Shown here: positions 10,624 to 20,897 of the stretch, in pieces
Numbering within the stretch: the first letter of the stretch is position 1
Layout: every line of letters begins with the position of its first letter
NCBI GenBank assembly: GCA_963281255.1
Contig: OY725488.1
Coordinates: 9,459,524 to 9,523,523 of the forward strand
From: Aphrocallistes beatrix
Taxonomy: Eukaryota > Porifera > Hexactinellida > Sceptrulophora > Aphrocallistidae
Direction of reading: 5' to 3'
DNA length: 64,000 bases
Made by a program: the position numbers and the translations under genes
The notes under the pieces: model-generated
Seen by the model: the letters and a program-made list of their open reading frames with translations, nothing else
What the model was told of the DNA's origin: nothing
The model's database searches: none

Positions 10624-11469
10624 ATGGCATCCACTGAGTCAAGAGAAGGGAAACTCTACAAACTGTTTGAAGAACCTAAACACGCTGAAATCTATTCCAA
10701 ATATCGGCCCGAGTATCCGATAGAGCTGAAGCAACGAGTGCTGTCGTACATGGGAGAGAACGGGTTTGATGCGACAGCAGGAACCAGTTTGATGCTGGAC
10801 ATTGGATGCGGGACTGGACTCGTGATGCGGTTATTCGCACCTAGTTTCACTGCCGCCTGGGGTGTTGACATCAGTCACGAGCAAGTGAGGCAGGCAGTGA
10901 ACCAGAGTGCACACAATCAGTTCTATCTGAAGTCTCCAGCTGAGGTGACCTGCTTCAAGGACAACACGTTTGACATCATCACTGCAGGACAGGCCTGGCA
11001 CTATTTTGACCATGACATATTCAACAGGGAAGTTTCTCGGATATTAGCTCCGAATGGATTCCTCGTTATATTTGGGTATGACACTCCATTCTCTCTCAGT
11101 CCTCAACTCGACAAAGCACAGGGAATCTTGAATGAATTTTATTTGGAAACTCTCGCCCCTTTCTACTCGGACAGATTGAAGCTAGTGCAGAATCGCTACA
11201 GAGACATAGAACTTCCGTTTACTACGAGACATCGGATTGAAGAAGTGGAGCTACGCATGGAAGTTCCTCTTAGCTGGATGCTTGGCTACATGAGTACTCA
11301 TGGGTTTTACCAAGCTTTGAATAGAGCTCTTCCTGGTAATTCTGAGCTGGAGAAATTGAGGAAGAATTTGGCAGTGGCTATTGGAGGGAATGACGTCAGA
11401 GATTATTTCAATCCAATGCTAGACATAACTGCTTCAATATTCGTAGAAATCGCTAAGAAAACCGATTGA
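10624..11469 (+). CDS. class I SAM-dependent methyltransferase, copy 1
   Basis: 281 aa. The start is placed at the ATG of MASTESRE, as in the other copies; nine further upstream codons are open but begin at TTG. The Rossmann core shows motif I LMLDIGCGTG (57-66), the acidic residue after beta 2 (VDIS, Asp82), motif II region FDIITAGQAW (116-125) and FLVIFGY (146-152). This matches small-molecule methyltransferases of the Methyltransf_11 type, close to the Dictyostelium/yeast trans-aconitate-methyltransferase-like group. The real substrate is unknown; the enzyme should be cytosolic (no signal peptide or membrane segment). Its first 118 residues are almost identical to the other four copies, while residues 126-135, 152-185 and 218-231 differ. 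Its 3' flank is interrupted 140 bp after the stop by transposons. Confidence 0.9.
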   Translation: MASTESREGKLYKLFEEPKHAEIYSKYRPEYPIELKQRVLSYMGENGFDATAGTSLMLDIGCGTGLVMRLFAPSFTAAWGVDISHEQVRQAVNQSAHNQFYLKSPAEVTCFKDNTFDIITAGQAWHYFDHDIFNREVSRILAPNGFLVIFGYDTPFSLSPQLDKAQGILNEFYLETLAPFYSDRLKLVQNRYRDIELPFTTRHRIEEVELRMEVPLSWMLGYMSTHGFYQALNRALPGNSELEKLRKNLAVAIGGNDVRDYFNPMLDITASIFVEIAKKTD

Positions 11470-11609
11470 AGAAGTAACAAATCCATCAACTGAATTCTGT
11501 ACAAGCTAGGCAATGATAGTGATTCCTGACAATTTTAGAAATCCTTTCACCTCAAATTCGTTTGCTCCCGAGCGATTTGTAAGAATTATTTAATTTCATA
11601 CTAGAACTA

Positions 11610-12674
11610 TCCTTACTATTAAAAACTGTATATATATATATATATATATATAGTTGAACCTACATATAACGGCCACCCAAGGGACTGGACAAAATTGGCC
11701 GTTATACACAAGTGACCGTTATATACAGGTGATTGTCTTAATCCCCAAAAGGTATCAATGTAGTGCAATAAATATCAAGTTTTTAGAAATCCATTACTTG
11801 AAGTAATTACATGAAACTTGTTTATCGTTCGTAACAGGTCCTGTAATAAACACATAAAAAGGTGAAAAAGGTGATGGCCATTATGACAGATAGTGGTCGT
11901 TATAGACAGGTGATGGCCGTTATACACAGTTTAGGCCGCGTTGAGCAGGTGACCGCTATATACAGGTTCAATATTATGGAATTTCGGACGGGACTGTTCA
12001 TTGGTGACCGCTATAGACAGTTGACCGTTATATAGAGTGGCCGTTATAGCAGGTTCGACTTATATATATATATATCTGTAACGAATTGATTGAAGAAACT
12101 GCCAGGCGCAGAAAGCTGATTTTTGGCATGTGGAAGTCTTTTGGCTATGGCTCCACTAAGTTCTGAGCTCAGACGAAAATGTCGACTCATCGTGGAATTA
12201 TGACGTCATTATCACCTTTTTATAATTAGAAATTTCAGTTTTTCGACTATAACTCAGCCATTTTAAGTGTTGGAAAGTTAAATTTAGAATGTGTATATTA
12301 ATATATCACATATAATACAACTCTCATCCAAATATGATGACTCATCACTCTGTTATGACGTCATCATTACGCATCAAAAATTTTAAAAATTGACAAAATT
12401 TGGTGATTTTTCGTTCGATATCGATTATAATAGTAGGACAGACTTATTTAGGGATGTTATCTCCTTTATAATTAACCTTCGCATGCCTAAGTGGAAGTGA
12501 AAGTTAATTGAAAATAAACTGAAAGTGAAAATGAAAGTGGGATCATTTCTATTTATACCTTTGACCCCAAGGCATTCCAGAGTTAATCAATGTGACCCCA
12601 GGCGCCCTAAGTGCACCTCCGGGGGGCACAAAGTGTCCACCAGCCGCGCAGCGCAAGCAAGCGAAGCCCGCTTG
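11610..12674 (+). mobile_element. Helentron-like non-autonomous element H1
   Basis: Begins TCCTTACTATTAAAA right after the methyltransferase 3' flank and ends with the GC-rich GCGCAGCGCAAGCAAGCGAA..CGCTTG terminus. The body (GAAACTGCCAGGCGCAGAAAG, TTTTTGGCATGTGG) matches element H2 at 31270-31755. It is interrupted by a MITE (11652-12060) inside its AT microsatellite and by extra sequence near 12470-12580. It has no canonical CTRR end, so Helentron/Helitron2-like is the better label. It separates methyltransferase copy 1 from its polyadenylation signal. Confidence 0.55.
11652..12060. mobile_element. 409-bp MITE in an AT microsatellite
   Basis: Ends are AGTTGAACCTACATATAACGG and the complement of a close variant (CCGTTATAGCAGGTTCGACT). 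The interior is full of GGCCGTTATACAC/GACCGTTATATACAGG words in both orientations. TA repeats flank both sides. No coding capacity. Confidence 0.7.
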
Positions 12675-12797
12675 TAAATACTTAACCCTACTTGGACTCG
12701 GAATGTTGAAGTGAAAGTGAAAGTTAATTGAAAGTGAAAATGAAAGTGCGGTCATTTCTATTTATACCTTTGACCCCAAAGTCGTTCCAGGGTTTTA

Positions 12798-12803
12798 AAT
12801 AAA
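12798..12803 (+). terminator. displaced AATAAA of methyltransferase copy 1
   Basis: AATAAA with the flanking AAGAAATATTTAACTTTCG that follows copy 3 at 17033, where it lies about 100 nt after the stop. Here it is about 1.3 kb after the stop because of the insertions at 11610-12793. Confidence 0.5.
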
Positions 12804-12892
12804 GAAATATTTAACTTTCGTCCGTTATAAAACATAATATATCTGTAATGCAAACTTCAGCTACATATAGTCCAATTTGCAAGGGTGCAAAC

Positions 12893-13272
12893 CAGGGTTG
12901 CCGTGGGAATGGAATTTCAATACCCATCCCCATCCCATTCCCACAGGATTTCTGTGGGAATACCCACATAAACCCACAGAACCCACAGGAAACCTCACAA
13001 AAAACCCACAGAAACCCACAAGAAATTAGGCATCTTAACCCGTCCCGTCTCGGAAATTAGATACCTTTTCTGTCCCGTCCCGGAGATTAAGCATCTTGAC
13101 TCGTCCCGTTCCGGAAATTAGGTACCTGATGGTTCCGTCCCGTCCCGGAAATTAGGCATGCCCCAAGAAAACCCACAGAAAACCCACATGTGGGAATACC
13201 CATAGGCTTAAAGTCATTCCCATTCCCATCCCATGGGAAAACCCACAGATTCCCATTCCCACGGCAACCCTG
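12893..13272. mobile_element. hAT-type MITE with 8-bp target duplication
   Basis: TIRs start CAGGGTTGCCGTGGGAATGG and end with the complement. Exact 8-bp duplications GTGCAAAC flank it (12885-12892, 13273-13280), as hAT elements make. The interior holds CCCACAGAAA words and a short tandem block of CCGTCCCGGAAATTAGGCAT-type units (13030-13165). The same units appear in the palindrome at 20384-20609. Confidence 0.85.
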
Positions 13273-13280
13273 GTGCAAAC

Positions 13281-14832
13281 CCTTGTCATCGCCATTAAAA
13301 TGTTACATCAAAATATGACAACATTTATAAACACAGTGACATGTTTAATAATTTTATGTTTCAAAACGCTTTGATTTTGCTTGAATTAATTAAAAAACTG
13401 GCCTCATTAGGCACTCTACGGGCACTTAATATTACTACCACTTCCTCAACCTTTCGTAGTAGTCTCCATATTTACAAAATGGCATTAAGAGAGTTGGATG
13501 TGTCCACAAATAAAGTAGTGTGCAGGACTTTTTGCGGAGAATTTACTAATACTGATTTGTTGTTGTGCAAAACAGCTAATGTGGCTTGATTTTTCAGTTA
13601 CATATTTTGTTTCATCTTTGAAGAAGGAAAGTTATTTATCGGTAAACTGGAGTGATGTAGTTCAAAGCGACGCCCATTGCAGTATCAACTAGGCACGAAT
13701 GACAGACATTTCGTCGCACGGACACTTCGTCACATGGACATTTTGTCACACAGACATTTCATCACACAGACATTTCATCACACGGAGATTTCGTCGCACA
13801 GACATTTCGTCCCTAGAATTTTCGTCAAATTTTTGTCCCCTAAAATGCCCCTTTCGCACCTACGTATTTCTCAATCAAAAGCCCTCATTTTCACCTTTTT
13901 TAGTGCAGCTCCTTGTATAAGAGATGCCTTATTTCATGATCGGCGTGCGACGTCCGTCTCCTGGAAATTCTTTGACCAAATTGCACCAAATTTGGACCAT
14001 GTATTCCTTATATGGTGGAGATTTGAACCTGGGTCCAAATTCTGAAAATTTTCACATTTTCACAAAAGGTGTCAAAAGAATCCAGGGATTTAACAATACA
14101 GTTGGCTTTCATTTTATTGACTAATAGGGATTATACTTGGCTCAATGCATATAAATGAATTACTACCAGACTCTCTTAAACATGAATTCTGATTGGTTGA
14201 ATGGAGAAAATTGTTTAAATGCATTTAAGGATGTATATTATGCAAATACTCTACAAGTCAGGTTACTTAATGGAGCTGCACTATCAGTCTGTCTACTGAT
14301 ATTTTTTTCAAATATACTCCACTCCAAAAGCCTCAACTTACGTTCCTTACATAGTAGTACCCGTTTGTTTTAGTCTCTAATGAGACGAGATTCTGAAATA
14401 GAAACGGATATGAATATTCCGGAGAAGAAAATTCCAGGGATGATATCCATTGTCCGGTAACTAATCTTCGGCGACGAAATGTCCGTTTACCGCTAGTAGG
14501 GCATTAGAATCTTTCGAACCATGATCGAAAGATCCGGATCGCGATCCTTTTTTTGAGGATCGAGATCGGATCGACGATCCTTTTTAAAAGTAGGATCGGG
14601 GTCGGATTGAAACTTTACTGAATTCGATCCGATCCTTTTTCTTTTTAATCCCCAAGTTGGAGGTGAGTGTTGGAATTTATGTTCTGACTATTATTGAAAG
14701 GATCTTTTTGGGGATCGTGATCGGATCGAAGATCCTTTTATAAGTTAGGATTGGGATCTGGATCTAGATCCTTTTTTTGAGGATCGACTAATGCCCCAAC
14801 CGCTAGGCACTAATCACTTTGAAAAAGTTGCA
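13281..14832. repeat. duplicated noncoding block, unit 1
   Basis: This stretch aligns with 18190-19590 at high identity. It includes a 16-bp tandem repeat (TTCGTCGCACGGACAC type, about six units at 13710-13815), a dispersed segment with TTTTAGTGCAGCTCC (near 13900), and a GGATC/GATCC-rich block (14520-14790). No coding region is supported; several 60-120-codon frames are repeat-driven. The TTTTAGTGCAGCTCC segment also interrupts an NHL pseudogene at 30268. Confidence 0.7.
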
Positions 14833-14883
14833 TTATTTATAACGTAAATATAATAAGGAAATATAATAAGTAGATCGGCTTAG

Positions 14884-14885
<2 letters not shown>

Positions 14886-14925
<40 letters not shown>
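14886..14925. repeat. (GA)n microsatellite at a deletion junction
   Basis: About 20 GA units. In the paralogous position (19589-19607) the GA tract is short and the methyltransferase 3' end is present, so here a deletion between the tract and codon ~227 removed the C-terminal part. Confidence 0.8.
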
Positions 14926-14928
<3 letters not shown>

Positions 14929-14939
14929 GAAAGATAAAG

Positions 14940-15612
14940 TGCTTATGCTATCCAGTATCCAGCTAAGGGGAACTTCCATGCGTAGTTCCACTTCTTCAAT
15001 CCGATGTCTCGTAGCAAACGGAAGTTCTATGTCTCTGTAGCGATTATACACTAGCTTCACTCTGTCCGGGAAAAAAGGGGCGAGAGTTTCAAAATAAAAT
15101 TTATTCAAAATTGTCTGTGCTTTGTCGAGTTGAGGACTGAAAGAGAATGGAGTGTCATACCCAAATATAACGAGGAATCCATTCGGAGCTAATATCCGAG
15201 AAATTTCTGTGTTAATTCTGTCATGATCAAACCAGCGCCAGGCCTGTCCTGCAGTGATGATGTCAAACGTGTTGTCCTTGAAGCAGGTCACCTCAGCTGG
15301 AGATTTCAGATAGAACTGATTGTGTGCACTCTGGTTCACTGCCTGCCTCACTTGCTCGTGACTGATGTCAACACCCCAGGCGGCAGTGAAGCTAGGTGCG
15401 AATAACCGCATCACGAGTCCAGTCCCGCATCCAATGTCCAGCATCAAACTGGTTCCTGCTGTCGCATCAAACCCGTTCTCTCCCATGTACGACAGCACTC
15501 GTTGCTTCAGCTCTATCGGATACTCGGGCCGATATTTGGAATAGATTTCAGCGTGTTTAGGTTCTTCAAACAGTTTGTAGAGTTTCCCTTCTCTTGACTC
15601 AGTGGATGCCAT
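14940..15612 (-). pseudogene. truncated methyltransferase, copy 2
   Basis: Starts with the same MASTESREGKL N-terminus and keeps the full SAM-binding core to about residue 224 (VPLSWILDSIST), then runs into the GA repeat, giving a Ser-Leu tail. The C-terminal ~55 residues are missing. It is divergent from copy 3 (475 bp between ATGs). In this copy GQAWRWFDHDRINTEI replaces GQAWHYFDHDIFNREV. A truncated but translated product is possible; loss of the C-terminal helix region makes activity doubtful. Confidence 0.85.
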
Positions 15613-16086
15613 TGTGAGATATTTATATCTACTAGTACTTATTTACTATATGCGTACATTTTAAAATATTTCTAATATTGATTGTAAAATGCCAATACCT
15701 CGGTCCCGACGAGACTGAATATTTCTGAAATATTCGGTTCGGTCGGACCTAATAAATAAGGAAATATTTCTTAGCAGCAATTGAATACATTTCATAAATA
15801 TTATTTCCCAATGTGTTACCAGTGGTTCCAACCTGGGGACCACAAATACTTCAGGGGATCCACGGGCAGAAAGTTGAAACCAATGATCTATTCCCAATGA
15901 GAAATGCAATATCTATATACCTTCACACCCTTGAACATTTGAAATTTGATCTTAGAAGCTCGATGGTAAACAAATTGAAAACGTCATAATAATAAACACC
16001 CAAAACAACACTGATGGTTACTTATATAGCTCTAGCTATAGCAATGCTATTATCGTACATCGGTTGAATCTCTTCAAAATCTCACG
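15613..16086. promoter_or_regulatory. shared 5' region of divergent methyltransferases 2 and 3
   Basis: Both ATGs face away from this interval, so it should hold both promoters. The right part (from GCAGCAATTGAATACATTTC to the ATG) matches 20560-20897 upstream of copy 5. No clear TATA-Inr pair found. The CCTCGGTCCCGACGAGACTG segment is unique to this unit. Confidence 0.5.
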
Positions 16087-16932
16087 ATGGCATCCACTGA
16101 GTCAAGAGAAGTGAAACTCTACAAACTGTATGAGGAACCCAAACACGCTGAAATCTATTCGAAATATCGACCCGAGTATCCGATAGAGCTGAAGCAACGA
16201 GTGCTGTCGTACATGGGAGAGAACGGGTTTGATGCGACAGCAGGAACCAGTTTGATGCTGGACATTGGATGCGGGACTGGACTCGTGATGCGGTTATTCG
16301 CACCTAGTTTCACTGCCGCCTGGGGTGTTGACATCAGTCACGAGCAAGTGAGGCAGGCAGTGAACCAGAGTGCACACAATCAGTTCTATCTGAAGTCTCC
16401 AGCTGAGGTCACCTGCTTCAAGGACAACACGTTTGACATCATCACTGCAGGACAGGCCTGGCACTGGTTCGATCATGACAGAATTAACGCAGAAGTTTCT
16501 CGGATATTAGCTCCGAATGGATTCCTCGTTATATTTGGGTACTTCACTGAATACTCTTTTAGTCCTCAACTCGACAAAGCACAGACAATTTTGAATAAAT
16601 TTTATCTAGAAACTCTCGCCCCTTTCTACCCGGACAGAGTGAAGCTAGTGCAGAATCGCTACAGAGACATAGAACTTCCGTTTGCTACGAGACATCGGAT
16701 TGAAGAAGTGGAGCTGCGAATGGAAGTTCCTCTTAGCTGGATACTGGACAACATGAGTACTTTATCTTTTTACCAAATTATGAATAAAGCTCTTCCTGGC
16801 AATTCTGAGCTGGAGAAATTGAGGAAGAATTTGGCAGTGGCTATTGGAGGGAATGACGTCAGAGATGATTTCAATCCAATGCTTGACATAACTGCTTCAA
16901 TATTCGTAGAAATTCGTAAGAAAACTGATTGA
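16087..16932 (+). CDS. class I SAM-dependent methyltransferase, copy 3
   Basis: 281 aa, same length and motifs as copy 1 (motif I at 57-66, Asp82, FDIITAGQAW 116-125). Differences concentrate after residue 125: HWFDHDRINAEV, then YFTEYSFSPQ for YDTPFSLSPQ, and DNMSTLSFYQIMNKA near 221-235. N-terminal changes are few (V9 for G, Y15 for F). The 3' flank is uninterrupted, with AATAAA about 100 nt after the stop. It forms a divergent pair with truncated copy 2. Confidence 0.9.
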   Translation: MASTESREVKLYKLYEEPKHAEIYSKYRPEYPIELKQRVLSYMGENGFDATAGTSLMLDIGCGTGLVMRLFAPSFTAAWGVDISHEQVRQAVNQSAHNQFYLKSPAEVTCFKDNTFDIITAGQAWHWFDHDRINAEVSRILAPNGFLVIFGYFTEYSFSPQLDKAQTILNKFYLETLAPFYPDRVKLVQNRYRDIELPFATRHRIEEVELRMEVPLSWILDNMSTLSFYQIMNKALPGNSELEKLRKNLAVAIGGNDVRDDFNPMLDITASIFVEIRKKTD

Positions 16933-17032
16933 AGAAGTAATAACTTCATCAACTGTATTCTATACAAGCTAGGCAATGATAGTTATTCCGAACAATTTTA
17001 ATTTTATACTAGAACTATTATATAAATGCTCA

Positions 17033-17038
17033 AATAAA
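17033..17038 (+). terminator. AATAAA polyadenylation signal, methyltransferase copy 3
   Basis: AATAAA 101 nt downstream of the stop, in the context CTCAAATAAAGAAATATT. The same context follows copy 1 after a transposon insertion. Confidence 0.55.
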
Positions 17039-17140
17039 GAAATATTTAACTTTCGTCCGTTATAAACATAATATTACTGTAATGCAGGCGTGTCAAACTG
17101 GTGGCCTGCGGGCCATTTATGGCCCGCAGGTTGCTCAGAG

Positions 17141-17458
17141 GCATTGGTCAATGGGTCAGATGGGTCATTTTTTTAAGGTGGGTCGTTAGGTCATGGGTCA
17201 TGCGCTAATGGGTCAATATTTTATTTATATACAATGTAGGCTTAAAAGAGTTTATTTGTTAATTTAGAAAACCTTGCAAATAGAGTTATGTAATAATTAT
17301 ACTATTTTTTAGTTTGGACTACTACAAAGTGATATATTCATAAACGTACATGTATATGTCTTCAGGTATAGTAACTGTAATCATCAATTAATTTTATCGG
17401 TAAACCTATTATGTACAATATTACTGGAAACCTAGGATTGCAATTCAAATATATATCA

Positions 17459-17499
<41 letters not shown>

Positions 17500-18035
17500 G
17501 TGACTGTCTAAAATTCAAAGCAAAACAAACTGATGGCTCTGTTAAATTATACGGAACTAAAAATTGGCGGACCATTGCAAAACCTGTACTCCAAAGGGGA
17601 AACTCAAGCTTCTGTAGCATGTTTTTTCAAGAAAACCCCCGGTAAGTACTTTACGAAAGAAGAAGGGAAGCGAGTAAAGGATGCGGAAGTCCGTATTGTT
17701 CTGTCGAAATGTACCACAGTGGTACTTAACTCTATGTCTTCTTTCCCATTGAAAATGGCTGGAGACATCCGCGATATCGCGAGTTATCGATCATCTAGGG
17801 ATAATAATTATTGCTCGGCGTATCGTAACATCCCAACGGAATGCAATGTTGCCAGAGACTATTGAAGCTTTGTCTATTGTGTTAGACTAAATACTTACAT
17901 TCACTTGCTCCTAATATTGGAATCATAATGGGTCAGAATAGGTCAGATAATCATGAATGGGTCATGACCCATGGGTCACTACTTCGATGGGTCACATGGG
18001 TCATGGGTCACTTTATGTGGCCCATTTGCAGCTCT
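17141..18035. mobile_element. ~895-bp element nested in the hAT MITE
   Basis: Interrupts the MITE; GCTCAGAG appears at both borders (17133-17140, 18036-18043), an 8-bp target duplication. Both ends are rich in ATGGGTCA words in direct and inverted order. The middle has a (TA)n tract (17460-17496) and a 110-codon ORF. TIRs are weak, so the class is uncertain (hAT by target length). Confidence 0.65.
17533..17865 (+). CDS. 110-aa ORF inside the nested element
   Basis: Starts at a true ATG. It has Lys-rich segments and three cysteines but no domain that I recognise. Its position inside a transposon suggests a fragment of an element-encoded protein, or chance. It is not a host gene. Confidence 0.3.
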   Translation: MALLNYTELKIGGPLQNLYSKGETQASVACFFKKTPGKYFTKEEGKRVKDAEVRIVLSKCTTVVLNSMSSFPLKMAGDIRDIASYRSSRDNNYCSAYRNIPTECNVARDY

Positions 18036-18189
18036 GCTCAGAGGTGGCCCGCCAGCCAGTTGCGAAAAAATAGTATAATTGAATGAATGAGTAGTTAAAA
18101 TTTATTCATTTCTATCATGGCCCGGGGAAGAGCTGAGGTTATGAAATTGGCCCACTATCCGATTCGAGTTTGACACACCCGCTGTAATA

Positions 18190-19600
18190 CAACCTTCGGC
18201 TACATATATGAACATTTATAAACACAGTGCATACATTAAATATTTTATGTTTTAAAACGCTTTGATTTTGCTTGAATTAATTGAAAAACTGGCCTTCTTT
18301 AGGCGCTCTACGGGCACTTAATATTACTGCCACTTCCTCTCAACCTTTCATACTGATTTGTTGTTACGAGTGCAAAACGGCTAATGTTACTAGATTTTCA
18401 GTTATTATGTTTTATCTCTGATTAGAACGCTAAAGTTATTTATCGGTAAACTGGAGTGATGTAATTCAAAGCGATGCCCATTATCAGCTAGGCACGAATG
18501 ACGGACATTTCATCCCTAGAATTTCGTCACGCGGAATTTTTGTCGTTTGAAATACCTTTTTCGCACCTATGTATTTTTCAATCAAAAGCCCTCATTTTCA
18601 CCCTTTTTAGTGCAGCTCCTAGTATGGAGATGCCTTATTTCATGATCGGCGTGCGACGTCCGTCTCCTGGAATTTCTATAGGACCAAATTGCACCAAATT
18701 TGGATCAAATATTCCTTAAATGGTGGAGATTTGAACCTGGGTCCAAATTCTGGAAAATTTTCACACTTTCACAAAAGGTGTCAAAAGAATCTAGGGATTT
18801 AACAATACAGTTGGCTTTCATTTAAATAACTATTAGGAATTATACTTGACTCCTCAATGCATATAAATGAATTACTACCAGACTCTCTAAACATTAATTC
18901 TGATTGGTTGAATGGAGAAAATAGTTTAAAACGCAATTAAGGATTCTATTATGCAAATACCTTACAAGCCAAGTTACTTAATGGAGCTGCACTATCAGTC
19001 TGTCGACTGACATCTTTTTCAAATATACTCCACTCCAAAAGCCTCAACTTTCCTTACATATTAGTACCTGTTTGTTTTAGTCTCTAATGAGACGAAATTC
19101 TGAAATGGAAACAGATACGAATATTCCGGAGACGAAAATTCCAGGGATACCACCCATTGTCCAGTAACTAATCTTCGGCGACGAAATGTCTGTTTACTGC
19201 TAGTAGGGCATTAGAATCTTTCGATCCATGATCGAAAGATCCGGATCGCGATCCTTTTTTTGAGGATCGACGATCCTTTTTAAAAGTAGGATCGGGATCG
19301 GATCGAAACTTTTACTGAATTCGATCCGATCCTTTTTCTTTTTAATCCCTAAGTTGGAGGTAAAAGTGTTGGAATTTATGTTCTGACTATTATTGAAAGG
19401 ATCTTTTTGGGGATCGTGATCGGATCGAAGATCCTTTTATAAGTTAGGATTGGGATCTGGATCTAGATCCTTTTTTTGAGGATCGACTAATGCCCTAACC
19501 GCTAGGCACTAATCACTTTGAAAAGGTTGCATTATTTATAACGTAAATATAATAAGGAAATATAATAAGTAGTTCGGCTTAGCGGGGTGAGAGAGAGAGA
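18190..19600. repeat. duplicated noncoding block, unit 2
   Basis: Second copy of 13281-14880, including the TTTTAGTGCAGCTCC segment (near 18605), the GATCC-rich block (19220-19490) and a short GA tract. The 16-bp tandem repeat of unit 1 is reduced to one or two units here. No gene supported. Confidence 0.7.
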
Positions 19601-19656
19601 GAGAGAGTTGAATACGAGATGGAATGAAAGCAAGGTATTATGCAGCTAATGCTTCT

Positions 19657-20183
19657 TCAATCGGTTTTCTTACGAATTTCTACGAATATTGAAGCAGTTA
19701 TGTCAAGCATTGGATTGAAATCATCTCTGACGTCATTCCCTCCAATAGCCTCTGCCAAATTATTCCTCAATTTCTCCAGCTCAGAATTGCCAGGAAGAGC
19801 TCTATTCATAGTTTGATAAAACCCATGAGTGCTTATGTATCCAAGAATCCAGCTAAGAGGAACTCTCATGCGTAGCTCCACTTCTTCAATCCGATGTCTC
19901 GTAGCAAACGGAAGTTCTATGTCTCTGTAGTGATTCTGCACTAGCTTCAATCTGTCCGAGTAGAAAGGGGCGAGAGTTTCCAAATAAAATTTGTTCAAAA
20001 TAGCCTGTGCTTTGTCGAGTTGAGGACTGAGAGAGAATGGAGTGTCATACCCAAATATAACGAGGAATCCATTCGGAGCTAATATCCGAGAAACTTCCCT
20101 GTTGAATCTGTCATGGTCAAAATAGTGCCAGGCCTGTCCTGCAGTGATGATGTCAAACGTGTTGTCCTTGAAGCAGGTCACCT
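19657..20183 (-). CDS. class I SAM-methyltransferase, copy 4, N-terminus in gap
   Basis: Residues ~108-281 of the family are readable with no stop or frameshift (CFKDNTFDIITAGQAWHYFD and the full C-terminus). The N-terminal ~107 codons (321 bp) fall into the N run, which is only 200 long, so the gap size is nominal. It differs from copy 1 at a few residues (DHDRFNREV, QTMNRALPGNS). Unlike copy 2 its C-terminus is complete. Whether the gene is whole depends on the gap. Confidence 0.75.
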
Positions 20184-20383
20184 NNNNNNNNNNNNNNNNN
20201 NNNNNNNNNNNNNNNNNNNNNNNNNNNNNNNNNNNNNNNNNNNNNNNNNNNNNNNNNNNNNNNNNNNNNNNNNNNNNNNNNNNNNNNNNNNNNNNNNNNN
20301 NNNNNNNNNNNNNNNNNNNNNNNNNNNNNNNNNNNNNNNNNNNNNNNNNNNNNNNNNNNNNNNNNNNNNNNNNNNNNNNNNNN
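20184..20383. other. assembly gap, 200 N
   Basis: Exactly 200 N. The flanking gene needs at least 321 bp here plus a 5' region, so 200 is a placeholder. The gap is bordered directly by one arm of a perfect palindrome. Confidence 0.95.
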
Positions 20384-20609
20384 CCTTGGGAAATAGCACA
20401 TATTAATATTTATGAAATGTATTCAATTGCTGCCACGGGGCATGCCTAATTTCCGGGACGGGACGAGTTAAGATCCTAATTTCCGGGACGGGACGGGTTA
20501 AGATACCTAATTTCCGGGACGGGATCCCGTCCCGTCCCGGAAATTAGGCATGCCCCGTGGCAGCAATTGAATACATTTCATAAATATTAATATGTGCTAT
20601 TTCCCAAGG
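20384..20609. repeat. palindrome with perfect 81-bp arms next to the gap
   Basis: Arms 20384-20464 and 20529-20609 are exact reverse complements. The 64-bp spacer is made of CTAATTTCCGGGACGGGAC units, also found in the hAT MITE at 12893-13272. In unit 1 (15755-15810) the arm sequence GCAGCAATTGAATACATTTC occurs once, without the palindrome. It is either a real inverted duplication or an assembly artefact at the gap edge. Confidence 0.85.
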
Positions 20610-20897
20610 TGTTAATAGTGGTTCCAACCTGGGAACCACAAATACTTCAGGGGATCCACGGGCAAAAAGGTTGAAACCAATGATCTATTACCAATGAGGA
20701 ATACAATATCTATGTCTTCACACCCTTAAACATTTGAAATTTTATCTTAGAAGCTCGATGGAAAACAAATTGTTTCCGTGATGAAAACGTGATGATAGTA
20801 AACACCCAAAACATCACTGATGGATACTTACGTATAAAGCTATAGCTATAGCAATGCTATCGTACATCGGTAGAAACTAGCTCTTCAAAATCTCACG
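20610..20897 (+). promoter_or_regulatory. 5' region of methyltransferase copy 5
   Basis: Matches 15800-16086 upstream of copy 3, ending in CTCTTCAAAATCTCACG before the ATG. Contains AGCTATAGCTATAGCAATGC, a short internal repeat. No clear TATA box. Confidence 0.5.

Larger units (their letters stand above)
17085..18181. mobile_element. hAT-type MITE, CAGGCGTGTCAAACT family, with insertion
   Basis: TIRs CAGGCGTGTCAAACT and AGTTTGACACACCCG. Flanks are CTGTAATG (17077-17084) and CTGTAATA (18182-18189), 7/8 matching. Without the inner insertion (17141-18035) it equals the 196-bp copy at 28927-29122. Confidence 0.85.
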
